Position numbers and translations under genes: made by a program. From assembly GCF_900890705.1 (NCBI RefSeq), contig NZ_CAAHFH010000002.1, positions 2,241,458 through 2,305,457 on the forward strand: a DNA stretch of 64,000 nt, in the 5' to 3' direction. This document shows, one piece after another, positions 1-9,409 of the stretch. This DNA comes from Pontiella sulfatireligans (GTDB lineage Bacteria; Verrucomicrobiota; Kiritimatiellia; Kiritimatiellales; Pontiellaceae). The first letter of the stretch is position 1. Each line of letters starts with the position of its first letter. Under the pieces are notes generated by a model, which saw nothing but the letters and a program-made list of their open reading frames with translations, had not been told where the DNA came from and did no database searches.

Positions 1-2930
1 GGGATCCGGCTGTTGTAATGGCTAACGATGAATTTATTTATTTTGGAATCACCAGTTCAACCACGAACGGTCTTTCCAAATTTGATAGCAATGATGCGCT
101 GATACTCATGCGTACCCGTCAGGCGGAAGGAAACATTGACCTTAATTTCCAGAACACGGCCAGTGGTGATGATCGTATTCTAAGGTGTGAAAACGATGGT
201 ACTAATCTTGGTTGGGATCCGGGGGGCGTATTCGGAACAACTGATTTTGAAACGGATAAGCTGAAGGTGACCGTTGTCATGAGAAAAACCGGTGATGCGG
301 GTACTTACACGGCTACTGCCACACTGTCCAATACGGTTACCGGGACATTCTTTAATTACGCTAATGCCGATACTAATAGAGTCGTGACAACCACCATCTC
401 CACCGACCTCTATGCGTCCAGTACTCCGGTTCTGGCTATTGGCCGTCCGGCTGGCGCATATAATGACGATTTTGGATTCGTGGATATTGATATTGATTCC
501 TTTAAGGTTTCCCGGGCATCGGTAGCCCCTGCTGTGGCAGCTCCTTCGACCTTAATGGCTGCTGCTTATGATGACACTGTGACGCTTAACTGGGATGCGG
601 TACCGGAAGCCGCCAGCTACAAGCTTTCCAGCTCCACCTCCATGGGAGGGCCTTATACGGAAGTAACCAATATCAACGCCCTTGGCTTTGCCGATTCCGG
701 GTTGGCCTTCAATATCCCGGTCTACTATGTGGTTCAGGCGGATTTTGGTGTTTTCGGACTCTCGACCAATTCCATGGAAGCCACGGGCACACCATTGGAA
801 ATCTCTACGGGCACTATCATTGATACATCCTTCACTCAGGGCGAAGGGTATTCGAATGGCGATCTGGCCGACCAGCTGTCCTGGAAATGGGCGACAGGCT
901 CCGACAGCAATGCATTGAACATCGTAAACCACACCACGACTGGTGAAGCGTCGACGATCGGAAACAACTATAACGCAGCAACCAATCTTGGTAATGCGGT
1001 CTATCTCGATAAGCTGATGGATAACAATGTAGATGACACCCTGCAGGGGGAGATGGATTTTGTGATTTCTTCACAAATTGCAGCGGGTACTAATATTGCT
1101 CTGATTCTTAATCAGGCGATCTTTACGTTGGGCCTTACCTCCGACGAAAATGCGGCTCATAACGCGTATGGAAGCTCGATGGCCTTGTTAGTGGTCCGCC
1201 CGAAAAGCGATGGAAATGTAGAAGTTAACTTTGCCGATACGACCAACGGTGATTCATTGGCAGCACTGCAACGCGAAGCGGTCGGCTGGGATCCGGAAGA
1301 CGAGGATGCAAATGGTGTCACGGCCGATGATCTGATTACCGATTCCATCCACCTGAGCTGGAGTATCCGGAAAACAAGTGTGGCCGATACTTATCAGGCG
1401 CAGGCGACCCTCAGCACGTCGTCGGCTACCAATAAAACGGCAACGTATGTTCTGAAGACGAAGGCTCCCCTGTATGCCGCTTCCGGCGTAAAGTTTACAA
1501 TGGGGCAATATAATGAAGCCAGCAAAGGCGGAAACGATGTGGTCAATACCATTGTTGAATCCATGAGCCTGACGCATACCAACAGTCTGCCGATTCCGGT
1601 AGCCGTAGAGAATGTTGTAACGATTGGCTCAGATCGCACCGTAACCGTCAGTTGGGATGAGGCATTCGAATCCACAGGCTACGAGGTATTCATGTCCGAA
1701 ACCCTGGGCGGTGAGGAAATTAATATTTCCGGCGCAACCACCAACATTACCAGCTTCGTGGATACACCGCGTTTCAACGGTGTTACGAACTATTATAAAG
1801 TCCGGTCGCATTTCGTAACCGGCAATGAAAACTCGGACGCCGTGGCCGGTGTGCCGACCGGCGGGGCGATTGTCAGCACGTTGGCGCATTATGACGGCTG
1901 GAATCAGAATTATGTTTCCGGAGACAGAAGCTTCCCGACCGAGGGTGAGGTTGAAATCAATGGACTTACCTATCTGGATTTCAGAACTGCGGAGATGATG
2001 TCTTCAACCGTGAATGCAGATTACTCTGGACCAACACTGCACGGCATTATCCAGGAGAACCTCACAAATCAAACATGGCTTCACGTGCGCATTGAGAACA
2101 ACGATGCGTTCGGTACCTGGCAACCTGCAGATGCCATTCGAATTAATGCCGGTAATGGCGGGACACCCTATTCTGCGCTCGTATTTATGGAATTAGGTGA
2201 AGATGTTGATCTGACAGCAGATCAGCTTGGCGTGAGGCTTCGCGTGAATCAGGGTTCTAACGTTCGTGTTGCCATCCGTAGCGGAACGCAGTGGTATGTG
2301 AGTGAGCAGACTGCGAGCTCGGATAGCTCGGCTGAGCTAGATATTACCGATGTTGGTGCTACGAACTGGGCGGCTGTTGCAACCGATCCGGCCACACTGT
2401 TGGCTGACCCGGCAAGCTTCACCGTAAGTGGAGCCAACTTCACCCAGGTGAATGCCGCCGGGCTCTGGAATGCGAGTGACACGAAACAACGCTACGCTGA
2501 AATTAAGGTGGAGAAAACCGTGTCAGGCTCCATTGTTTCGACAGAATACTGGATGAACCAGTATGCCGGTGTAAGCAATCTGACGGACAATACCGACGGT
2601 GATGCGTTGAGCAACATCAAGGAATACGCCTACGGAGGTAATCCGGAAGATGCCAACGACGTGGGCACCCTGCCGGAATTCACGGCTGCAAACTACATGG
2701 GCACGAATGGATTCACCTTCGTGAACGTGGAACTGCGAGATCCGACTCCGGGAGTTGACTATTCGCTGGAAACTACCGGCAATCTTGCCTTCCCGTCATG
2801 GGGACCGGATGCTTCGATTACAGTAATCGGTGAATCGAATGTCGATTATTACTTCAAGGCCGTAACGAACTTTATCCCGGCCGATGCCGCAGCAGAGTTC
2901 ATCGATCTGAAGGTTACGGAAGCGCCGTAA
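1..2930 (+). CDS. Large modular exported protein, 5' end outside window
   Basis: The frame is open from base 1 with no stop before the first ATG (18), and there is no signal peptide, so this is the C-terminal part of a longer gene. Counting from the ATG, it holds two copies of a module. Each has a beta-rich domain with a 'GN(I/V)(D/E)(L/V)NF...GWDP' signature (residues about 27-67 and 389-427), followed by a fibronectin-III-like domain (about 175-260 and 535-615). A third beta-rich stretch (about 620-845) precedes a calcium-binding-like DGDALSNIKEYAYGG repeat (about 855) and a short C-terminal beta domain. No catalytic motif is recognised. Such proteins are usually surface or secreted binding proteins. 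Function is unknown; the modular reading is fairly sure. Confidence 0.75.
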   Translation, partial: DPAVVMANDEFIYFGITSSTTNGLSKFDSNDALILMRTRQAEGNIDLNFQNTASGDDRILRCENDGTNLGWDPGGVFGTTDFETDKLKVTVVMRKTGDAGTYTATATLSNTVTGTFFNYANADTNRVVTTTISTDLYASSTPVLAIGRPAGAYNDDFGFVDIDIDSFKVSRASVAPAVAAPSTLMAAAYDDTVTLNWDAVPEAASYKLSSSTSMGGPYTEVTNINALGFADSGLAFNIPVYYVVQADFGVFGLSTNSMEATGTPLEISTGTIIDTSFTQGEGYSNGDLADQLSWKWATGSDSNALNIVNHTTTGEASTIGNNYNAATNLGNAVYLDKLMDNNVDDTLQGEMDFVISSQIAAGTNIALILNQAIFTLGLTSDENAAHNAYGSSMALLVVRPKSDGNVEVNFADTTNGDSLAALQREAVGWDPEDEDANGVTADDLITDSIHLSWSIRKTSVADTYQAQATLSTSSATNKTATYVLKTKAPLYAASGVKFTMGQYNEASKGGNDVVNTIVESMSLTHTNSLPIPVAVENVVTIGSDRTVTVSWDEAFESTGYEVFMSETLGGEEINISGATTNITSFVDTPRFNGVTNYYKVRSHFVTGNENSDAVAGVPTGGAIVSTLAHYDGWNQNYVSGDRSFPTEGEVEINGLTYLDFRTAEMMSSTVNADYSGPTLHGIIQENLTNQTWLHVRIENNDAFGTWQPADAIRINAGNGGTPYSALVFMELGEDVDLTADQLGVRLRVNQGSNVRVAIRSGTQWYVSEQTASSDSSAELDITDVGATNWAAVATDPATLLADPASFTVSGANFTQVNAAGLWNASDTKQRYAEIKVEKTVSGSIVSTEYWMNQYAGVSNLTDNTDGDALSNIKEYAYGGNPEDANDVGTLPEFTAANYMGTNGFTFVNVELRDPTPGVDYSLETTGNLAFPSWGPDASITVIGESNVDYYFKAVTNFIPADAAAEFIDLKVTEAP

Positions 2931-2940
2931 GCAAATTAAT

Positions 2941-2964
2941 GCCCTGCGCCTTCGGGTGCAGGGC
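2941..2964 (+). terminator. UUCG-loop hairpin after the first gene
   Basis: A stem of about ten pairs (GCCCTGC/GCAGGGC plus inner G:U-containing pairs) encloses a TTCG loop, 10 bp after the stop codon. It lacks a long T-run, so termination may be inefficient or backed up by the next hairpin. Confidence 0.6.
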
Positions 2965-2998
2965 AAACCATTTCATCTCGCTCACTCCTCAGGAGCGG

Positions 2999-3016
2999 CC
3001 CCGCCTTCGGGCGGGG
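2999..3016 (+). terminator. Second UUCG hairpin
   Basis: CCCCGCC-TTCG-GGCGGGG is a perfect 7-bp GC stem with a stable UUCG tetraloop. It lies between the first gene and the PEP-CTERM gene and is followed by TGAATTTTG. It could terminate transcription or protect an mRNA end. A close relative (GCCCCG..CGGGGC) follows the next gene. Confidence 0.55.
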
Positions 3017-3062
3017 TGAATTTTGTTCGAGGGGGAAAATAAAACGAATAAGGAGAAACAAA

Positions 3063-3821
3063 ATGAAAAAAATGAAACACAGAGTAGCGATGGCCGCCAT
3101 AATGACCTTTGTTTGCTCAAGTGTGGTGCATGCAACTATCATTTATCAGAATGATTTTGTGTCTGCTCCCACAATGATCGCTGCAAATGCCGCTGTTTTC
3201 GATGGTACTGCAGGTGCTGCCCTGGAAGTTGGGGAATTTGCAATTGCTGCAAACTCGGCCAACTATAATTTTGGTAGCGGGGAAATGGCGTATACCAATG
3301 ACGCGAACGCCTCGGGTGGAGCCAGGGCTCGAACGATCGGTGTTGCCATCGACATCTCCGGAGCTGATCAGAACCAGTTCGAGGTATCCTTTGACATCAC
3401 TCAGTTCGGTATCCCGAACGTCACTGATGATGACCAGGTCAACTTTGGCGCATGGCATTTTTCAGGTGTCAGTTCAGGGAATGGAGTCTCTGTCGACATG
3501 CAGAAGAATGCCGTGGATTTTGATCCGGACTTTACGCCAGCTGGTATTGCAGGCGCAACGCAGCTTCTGGGCGGGAATCAACAACTAACCGCAACGGGCG
3601 CGTTTTCTGACACGTTTACATTAGGTAGTGTCGGTGCGGGTGATTACATTTTCATCGCCTGGACTTCAACCTCGGACGATACGGAAGCGCCTTCTACTCA
3701 ATTGCCGAAATTTGCGGTTGATAACATTGTGTTGGAAACCATTCCTGAACCAGCCACGCTGGGTCTGATTGCGGCGTTTGGTGGGGGAATCATGTTTATC
3801 CGTCGCCGTTTCATGATGTAG
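3063..3821 (+). CDS. PEP-CTERM sorting-domain exported protein
   Basis: 252 residues. The N-terminus (MKKMKHRVAMAAIMTFVCSSVVHA) is a classic Sec signal. The C-terminus ends in a PEP-CTERM signal: IPEPATLGLIAA, a hydrophobic segment, then FIRRRFMM. PEP-CTERM tails are recognised by an exosortase-type system that processes proteins to the surface. The middle is a beta-rich domain with 'NQFEVSFDIT' and 'DNIVLETIPEP' segments, typical of uncharacterised PEP-CTERM passenger domains. The start is supported by AAGGAG upstream. The gene sits alone between hairpins, so it is probably monocistronic. A near-identical tail occurs on the minus-strand gene at 42792. The role of the passenger is unknown. 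Confidence 0.88.
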   Translation: MKKMKHRVAMAAIMTFVCSSVVHATIIYQNDFVSAPTMIAANAAVFDGTAGAALEVGEFAIAANSANYNFGSGEMAYTNDANASGGARARTIGVAIDISGADQNQFEVSFDITQFGIPNVTDDDQVNFGAWHFSGVSSGNGVSVDMQKNAVDFDPDFTPAGIAGATQLLGGNQQLTATGAFSDTFTLGSVGAGDYIFIAWTSTSDDTEAPSTQLPKFAVDNIVLETIPEPATLGLIAAFGGGIMFIRRRFMM

Positions 3822-3850
3822 TAAAATTTAATAACGCTCTTCTCAGAGCA

Positions 3851-3875
3851 GCCCCGTCTTCGGGCGGGGTTTTTA
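3851..3875 (+). terminator. Rho-independent terminator
   Basis: GCCCCG-TCTT-CGGGC/GGGG type GC stem followed directly by TTTTTAT, 30 bp after the PEP-CTERM stop. It separates that gene from the sulfatase operon starting at 3913. Confidence 0.8.
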
Positions 3876-3912
3876 TATTTATGGCCGAATTTAAAAATAA
3901 CGGAGCGGTAGA

Positions 3913-6300
3913 ATGTTGAATAAAATCATAGGGGTTGCAGTGCTGGTTGCGGGATCGGTCTATGCGAATACGAACGGGCCAAACGTGATCGTTGTATATG
4001 CCGACGATATCAGCGCGCGGGAAATCCCGATTTATGGCAGCACGGTCTGGAGCCCGCCGCCGGGTGGCGATACGTCTGATCCCGCTTATTTCGCAGCGAC
4101 GCCGGTGATGGATATGATGGCGACCAACGGTGTTTGGTTCCGTTCAGCCTGGGCATCGGTTATCTGCGGTCCAAGCCGGGCCATGATGATGACCGGGCGG
4201 TATGCATCGGCCCATAAATGGTGGTACAATGATGACAAGGGACGGAAGGAGAACGGCGCTGTCTGGGATCTTTATGAAAGTTCCCCGCTCATTATCGGCA
4301 AGGTGGCCCAGCAGGCCGGTTACCGGACCATGTGGTGCGGTAAAACCCAGATGAACAACTATAACAGCGAAGATTATGGATTCGATGAAGGGGCCTTTAC
4401 ACAAGGGGGCGTGGCCGATGGTTCCCCCAATCCCTATACCGATTTTGAACTGAAAAATGTGAGCGGCGAGTTAACGAACATCGATACCGGTTTGCCGGTA
4501 GCCAGTTTTGCCCAGCGATCCTGGTATTGGCAGCCGTCGGTATCGCTTTGGCGCCATCCGGACGCGCCCACTGAAACGATCTGGTGGCCGTTCGAAGCAG
4601 CCGATCAGGCCGCCTATGGACTGAGTACCTATGGTCCGGACGTGGAAATGGATCTGATCATGGGTTTCATGGAACGAAGCGCTTCTTCCAATACCCCGTT
4701 TTTCGTTTATCACACCAGCCACTTGGGACATGACGGCTATAACTGGCTGGGGCAGCCGGAGGATGTCAAATGGCCAGGCACCCCGATCGTGACCTGGGAT
4801 GGAACCAACTATTCCCGTACAGCACCGAATATTACCGGGGATATCGGGGTCTATGATCTGCATGGTACGGTTACGGACATGGGTATCCATGAGCATGTGA
4901 ATTATCTGGATTACCAACTCTGGCAATATATCGAAAAGATGAAGGAGCTGGGCATCGAGGATAATACGATCCTGATCTTCTGCGCCGATAACGGAACCCA
5001 TTCCTACGGGAAGGGTAGTGGCGACCGGCAGAAAGGCACGCATGTGCCCCTGATTATTTATGCGCCGGGAGTGGGAATGGTGCGGCAGGGGCCGCAGGAT
5101 GAATTGGTCAGTATGGCCGATTTCCTGCCGACGCTCGCAGAAGTTTCCGGTGCGGAAATTCCCGCGGATTATGAAATCCACGGCAAGAGTTTTTGGACGT
5201 ACTTAACGGAAACCAATTCGACCCAGAAGGAGTGGATCTATTCCTATAAAAATGGGGATCAATTAATTCGGGGTCATCTGGTTATGAAAGATGGCAACGA
5301 CAAATGGTGGGATATTTCGAGCACGCCATCCGACCTGATCAGCTTCCCGGAAATTACGGACTGGAATACCGTTTCCTTGGCCCACCGCGATGAGCGGGAT
5401 GCACTGCTGGCGATCCTCCCGGAGTTCGATAATTATGCGTTGGAGCACGATCCGCCACATCCGCCTTCAGCCGGTTCCGCCCAGACGGTCGGTACCGTCA
5501 CGCATGACGTGGATATGAAGAGCACCGTTGTACTTCGCACGGCATCGACCATGAAGTTTGATGACGATATTCCACGCTATGCCTATATGCAGTTTGATGT
5601 GTCGGGATATACACCGGGTTCCGGGGATGTTCGTCTGTGGCTGAAGAATGCTTCATGCGTAGGAACCGTGGGCATTTTTGAATGTTCCAACGGGTGGGAT
5701 CAGGCTACGGTTGATTGGGTCACAAAGCCGGGCGACCCGGCCACCTCACCGAGTGTGGGTACCATAGAGATGTCTGCCGTCGGTGAGTGGTACTCCATCT
5801 CGGTATCCAATATTGTCACATCCGATGGCACCTACAGTTTTGGTATGACGCTCAATGACACCAATTCGGCAGCTGATCCTGGGCACATTAATTCCATGGA
5901 ATCGGGCTCTGATGCGCCATATATCGGACTGGAATCAGTTTCGAATGCGAATTATGATATGGAGTATTGGCTCTACGAGAATGGACTCTATGCACACGAA
6001 GCGGGGGAAGATGCGGATAATGACGGAATGGTCAACAGCAACGAATATGTGGCCGGTTCCAATCCCCGGAACTCAACGAGTCTGCTGACCGTGGATGGAG
6101 TTCCAATGTCTGGAAGCAACTATGGAGTTTCATTCGAGTCGGTTTCCAGCCGGTTATACGATGTTGAATATACCGATTCTCTGGGCTCGGGCTGGAATAT
6201 CCTGTCGAACGGGATTCCCGGGAATGGCGGCACCGTTGAAATTCCGGATGCATATAACGACTCAAATCGCTTTTACCGGGTTCGCGTTTCTCTTCCCTAA
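3913..6300 (+). CDS. S1 sulfatase with C-terminal CBM96/DNRLRE-like domain
   Basis: 795 residues, exported (signal peptide about 1-18). Residues about 20-520 form an S1 (formylglycine-dependent) sulfatase: an N-terminal ADD metal-binding pair, CGPSR at 85-89 whose Cys would become formylglycine, and a late ADNGT motif. The usual GKWH motif reads GKTQM, as in the genes at 6319 and 14312, so the three form a clade. Residues about 525-675 ('YAYMQFDVSG...VTFDW'-style beta-sandwich) resemble DNRLRE/CBM96 carbohydrate-binding domains. A DADNDGMVNSNEY calcium-binding-like repeat and a terminal beta domain follow. The sulfatase part is firm and the binding domain is probable. It is the first gene of a run continuing 18 bp downstream. 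Confidence 0.93.
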   Translation: MLNKIIGVAVLVAGSVYANTNGPNVIVVYADDISAREIPIYGSTVWSPPPGGDTSDPAYFAATPVMDMMATNGVWFRSAWASVICGPSRAMMMTGRYASAHKWWYNDDKGRKENGAVWDLYESSPLIIGKVAQQAGYRTMWCGKTQMNNYNSEDYGFDEGAFTQGGVADGSPNPYTDFELKNVSGELTNIDTGLPVASFAQRSWYWQPSVSLWRHPDAPTETIWWPFEAADQAAYGLSTYGPDVEMDLIMGFMERSASSNTPFFVYHTSHLGHDGYNWLGQPEDVKWPGTPIVTWDGTNYSRTAPNITGDIGVYDLHGTVTDMGIHEHVNYLDYQLWQYIEKMKELGIEDNTILIFCADNGTHSYGKGSGDRQKGTHVPLIIYAPGVGMVRQGPQDELVSMADFLPTLAEVSGAEIPADYEIHGKSFWTYLTETNSTQKEWIYSYKNGDQLIRGHLVMKDGNDKWWDISSTPSDLISFPEITDWNTVSLAHRDERDALLAILPEFDNYALEHDPPHPPSAGSAQTVGTVTHDVDMKSTVVLRTASTMKFDDDIPRYAYMQFDVSGYTPGSGDVRLWLKNASCVGTVGIFECSNGWDQATVDWVTKPGDPATSPSVGTIEMSAVGEWYSISVSNIVTSDGTYSFGMTLNDTNSAADPGHINSMESGSDAPYIGLESVSNANYDMEYWLYENGLYAHEAGEDADNDGMVNSNEYVAGSNPRNSTSLLTVDGVPMSGSNYGVSFESVSSRLYDVEYTDSLGSGWNILSNGIPGNGGTVEIPDAYNDSNRFYRVRVSLP

Positions 6301-6318
6301 TTAATGTCGGAGATATAA

Positions 6319-7905
6319 ATGAAAGTTTGGATAAACATCATATGGATTTCGCTCCTGGCCGGTTCCGTGAATGCCGAAAAGCCGAATATCATTCTCGTGT
6401 TTGCGGATGATATCAGTGCGCGTGAACTGCCGATCTATAATTCCGATGTCTGGAGCAAACCGGGCTATGGAAATACAGACGATCCGGCTCTGCGCGCCCA
6501 AACACCTGTGCTGGATAAGTTGGCCGAAGAGGGGTGCTGGATCCGCAATGCCTGGGCGGCTACGATCTGTTCGCCCAGCCGGGCCATGATGATGACCGGC
6601 CGTTATGCGCATCTGCACAAGTGGTGGCATAACGGGGACTATGGTAAGAGCTTTGATGAGCAGGATCGTAAGATCACGTGGCCGCTCTATGAAAGTTCGC
6701 CGGTTCAACTTGGGCAGGTAGCTCAGCAGGTGGGTTACGGCACCTATTGGGCAGGGAAAACGCAGATGACGCTGGATCATGTTGCCCGATACGGATTCGA
6801 CGAAGGGATATTTACCCCCGGTGGAAGTATTACGGAAAATCCGAGCACAGATTTTCAAATCATACAGAAGAAGGTGGATGGGAAAAAGGTGATGGTAAAC
6901 CGTGACAGCGGTCTGCCCGGCGGATCATTCCCCACGTTTAGTTATTTCTGGATGCCCAGTGTTCAGCTTCTGAATCATCCATCGGCAGAAGATGAGTTGG
7001 TCCTTTGGCCGAACACTCCAAAAACCCGCGCGAGCTTCGGTCCGCACACCTATGGCCCTGATCTAGAGATGGAATTTATTTTCGATTTTATGGATCGAAC
7101 GCACGAGAAGGGTAAACCGTTCTTTATTTATCATACGTCCCATCTCGGGCATGGCGCATTTGATTGGCTGCGCCCTGAAGATGAAGGAAAATGGCCGGGC
7201 ACGCCGGTGATTGAATGGACGGGTAAGGGCTATGTCCGTACCGAACCGAGGGTCACTGGCGACAAGGGGAAATATGATACGCATGGAACGGTGACCCCTT
7301 CCGGAATACATCATCAGATTAACTATCTCGACTATCAGATGTGGTGTTATCAAAACAAACTTGAAGAGCTGGGTATTGCCGAGGATACAATCATTATTTT
7401 CTGCGCGGACAATGGGACGCATGGGTATGGCAAGGGTAATATGGACCGGCAGAAGGGCGTGCACGTTCCTCTGATTATCTATGCGCCCGGTATGAAGAAA
7501 CGCGGGGAGCAGGATATACTCGTCTCGATTGCCGATATGCTCCCGACCGTCGCCGAGCTTGTGGGCGCTGATATTCCGGCCGATTATGAAATTAACGGGG
7601 AAAGTCTGGTTCCGTTTCTGTTTACCGAAAAGGCCGATCATCGCGACTGGCTCTATTCGTATAAAAGCGAGCGCCAGTTGGCGCGCGGTAACTATGTGCT
7701 GAAAGATGGAAAAGATAAGTGGTGGGATGTTTCCACTATGCCCGCTGATCTGAACAGTTTTCGCCAGATTACTGATTGGAGTAAGGAAACAGAGCTGTTC
7801 CGCGAAGAGCGGAAAAAACTGCTGAGCATTATTAAACCGTTTGATCTGTATGCGACAGAGCATGATGCTCCGAGCTACAAAAGCGACAGAAAAGGAAATG
7901 AGTAG
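6319..7905 (+). CDS. S1 sulfatase, GKTQM clade
   Basis: 528 residues with signal peptide MKVWINIIWISLLAGSVNA. The formylglycine site is CSPSR (Cys84), inside TICSPSRAMMMTGRY. FADD supplies metal ligands and CADNGT is the C-terminal metal motif. GKTQM replaces the common GKWH. It is a plain single-domain version of the preceding protein, without the binding domain, and likely arose by duplication. It would hydrolyse a sulfate ester on a poly- or oligosaccharide outside the cytoplasm. The start follows GGAG at 6305-6308. Its end overlaps the next gene. Confidence 0.94.
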   Translation: MKVWINIIWISLLAGSVNAEKPNIILVFADDISARELPIYNSDVWSKPGYGNTDDPALRAQTPVLDKLAEEGCWIRNAWAATICSPSRAMMMTGRYAHLHKWWHNGDYGKSFDEQDRKITWPLYESSPVQLGQVAQQVGYGTYWAGKTQMTLDHVARYGFDEGIFTPGGSITENPSTDFQIIQKKVDGKKVMVNRDSGLPGGSFPTFSYFWMPSVQLLNHPSAEDELVLWPNTPKTRASFGPHTYGPDLEMEFIFDFMDRTHEKGKPFFIYHTSHLGHGAFDWLRPEDEGKWPGTPVIEWTGKGYVRTEPRVTGDKGKYDTHGTVTPSGIHHQINYLDYQMWCYQNKLEELGIAEDTIIIFCADNGTHGYGKGNMDRQKGVHVPLIIYAPGMKKRGEQDILVSIADMLPTVAELVGADIPADYEINGESLVPFLFTEKADHRDWLYSYKSERQLARGNYVLKDGKDKWWDVSTMPADLNSFRQITDWSKETELFREERKKLLSIIKPFDLYATEHDAPSYKSDRKGNE

Positions 7906-9397
7906 GATGAAACAAATGGTTCGATTAGCCGTAAGTCTGTTGTGCCTGATGGCGGGAATGGGCACTCTCAAAGCGGAAGCTGAACGTCCCAACATTCTGG
8001 TCATTCTCTGTGATGATTTGGGGTATGGGGACCTGGGGCTCACAGGCTCGACCGAAATCAAAACACCGGTGCTGGATAAGCTGGCTGCGAACGGGGCGAT
8101 CTGTTCCAACGGGTATGTCACACACCCGTATTGCGGACCGTCCCGCGCCGGTTTAATTACCGGTCGCTATCAGGCGCGGTTCGGTATGGAGATCAATCCG
8201 AGCTATTCGCCTTATGACCGCACGATGGGATTACCACTGACCGAACGGACATTTGCAGATCGTCTGCAGAAAGTCGGCTACCGGACGGGCGTGATTGGAA
8301 AGTGGCATATGGGGGCGGCTCCCGAGTTTCATCCGAACAACCGCGGCTTTGACTATTTCTACGGATTCCTTTCCGGCGGTCATACCTATTTCCCGGAACA
8401 GGTGAGCAGTAATGAGCCGTTGGTGAATGATCAGCAGAAAATGATTTACCATGTGAATGAAGGCTGCCTGCTGCCGCTGATGCGGAACAACAATGCCGCC
8501 GAGTTTGATGAGTATCTGACCACGGCCCTGAGTCGCGATGCTGCGCGTTTCGTGCAGCGTAGTGAATCTCCATTCTGTTTATACCTCGCGTACAACGCCC
8601 CGCATGCTCCATTGGAAGCGCCGGAAGAGCTGATTGCTGAATATGCCCATATTCAGGATCCGCAACGGCGGATTTATGCCGCGATGGTCGATGCGATGGA
8701 TCAGGGGATCGGCATGATAGTTGATGCACTGGCGGAGAGCGGGAAACTTGATAATACGCTGATCTTCTTCCTTTCGGATAATGGTGGAATTTTTCCCAAG
8801 CCCTTTAAAAACAAATATGATGCATGGGGTGATAGCGGCCCGTTTAAACGGGGCAAGGGAAGCATGATGGAAGGGGGTAGTCATGTGCCGTTCATCGCGC
8901 ACTGGCCCGCAAAGATTAAAAGAGGCACGGTGATCGACGGGTTGGTTTCTTCACTGGATATTGCGGCAACCGCCGTGGCTATCGGAAACGGCGATGCATC
9001 CGGCCATGAGTTGGAAGGAGTGAACCTCGTTCCATATTTCACGGGCGAAAAAACGGATTCCCCTCATGAAACCCTATTTTGGCGCACCAATAATAATACA
9101 TCGTGGGCGGTGAGGACGGTTAAAGCCAAATATCTAAAAGAGAGCTGGAACCATCCGGACGGAATTCAGTTGTTTGATATGCAGAACGACCCATATGAAG
9201 ATCAGAATATATTGGCTCAGCGCCCGGAGATGCGGGCCGAACTCGCGCAACGGTGGAACATGTGGAACGCCGGGAATATAAATAACATTCTTGATGAAGC
9301 TCCGGTCTATCACAGCAAACGGCTTCAACTTTTTGAAGAGCAGTATCAAAAGAAGATTAAAGACGCGGCAAAGAAAAAGCCCTTGGTTATTGAGTAG
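7898..9397 (+). CDS. S1 sulfatase (CGPSR), arylsulfatase-A-like
   Basis: 499 residues from the ATG at 7898, preceded by AAAGGA, giving MSRMKQMVRLAVSLL... with a cleavable signal peptide. The in-frame ATG at 7907 is an alternative; the longer frame back to 7841 has no ribosome site and would lengthen the overlap. The start lies 8 bp inside the previous gene. Motifs: CDD at about 38-40, CGPSR (Cys79) in HPYCGPSRAGLITGRYQARFG, GKWHMG and SDNGG. It is closely related to the product of the gene at 48761, sharing 'VTHPYCGPSRAGL' and 'GRYQARFG' and the same length. Exported exo- or endo-sulfatase; substrate position not predictable. Confidence 0.94.
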   Translation: MSRMKQMVRLAVSLLCLMAGMGTLKAEAERPNILVILCDDLGYGDLGLTGSTEIKTPVLDKLAANGAICSNGYVTHPYCGPSRAGLITGRYQARFGMEINPSYSPYDRTMGLPLTERTFADRLQKVGYRTGVIGKWHMGAAPEFHPNNRGFDYFYGFLSGGHTYFPEQVSSNEPLVNDQQKMIYHVNEGCLLPLMRNNNAAEFDEYLTTALSRDAARFVQRSESPFCLYLAYNAPHAPLEAPEELIAEYAHIQDPQRRIYAAMVDAMDQGIGMIVDALAESGKLDNTLIFFLSDNGGIFPKPFKNKYDAWGDSGPFKRGKGSMMEGGSHVPFIAHWPAKIKRGTVIDGLVSSLDIAATAVAIGNGDASGHELEGVNLVPYFTGEKTDSPHETLFWRTNNNTSWAVRTVKAKYLKESWNHPDGIQLFDMQNDPYEDQNILAQRPEMRAELAQRWNMWNAGNINNILDEAPVYHSKRLQLFEEQYQKKIKDAAKKKPLVIE

Positions 9398-9409
9398 CAC
9401 GGAGGAATC

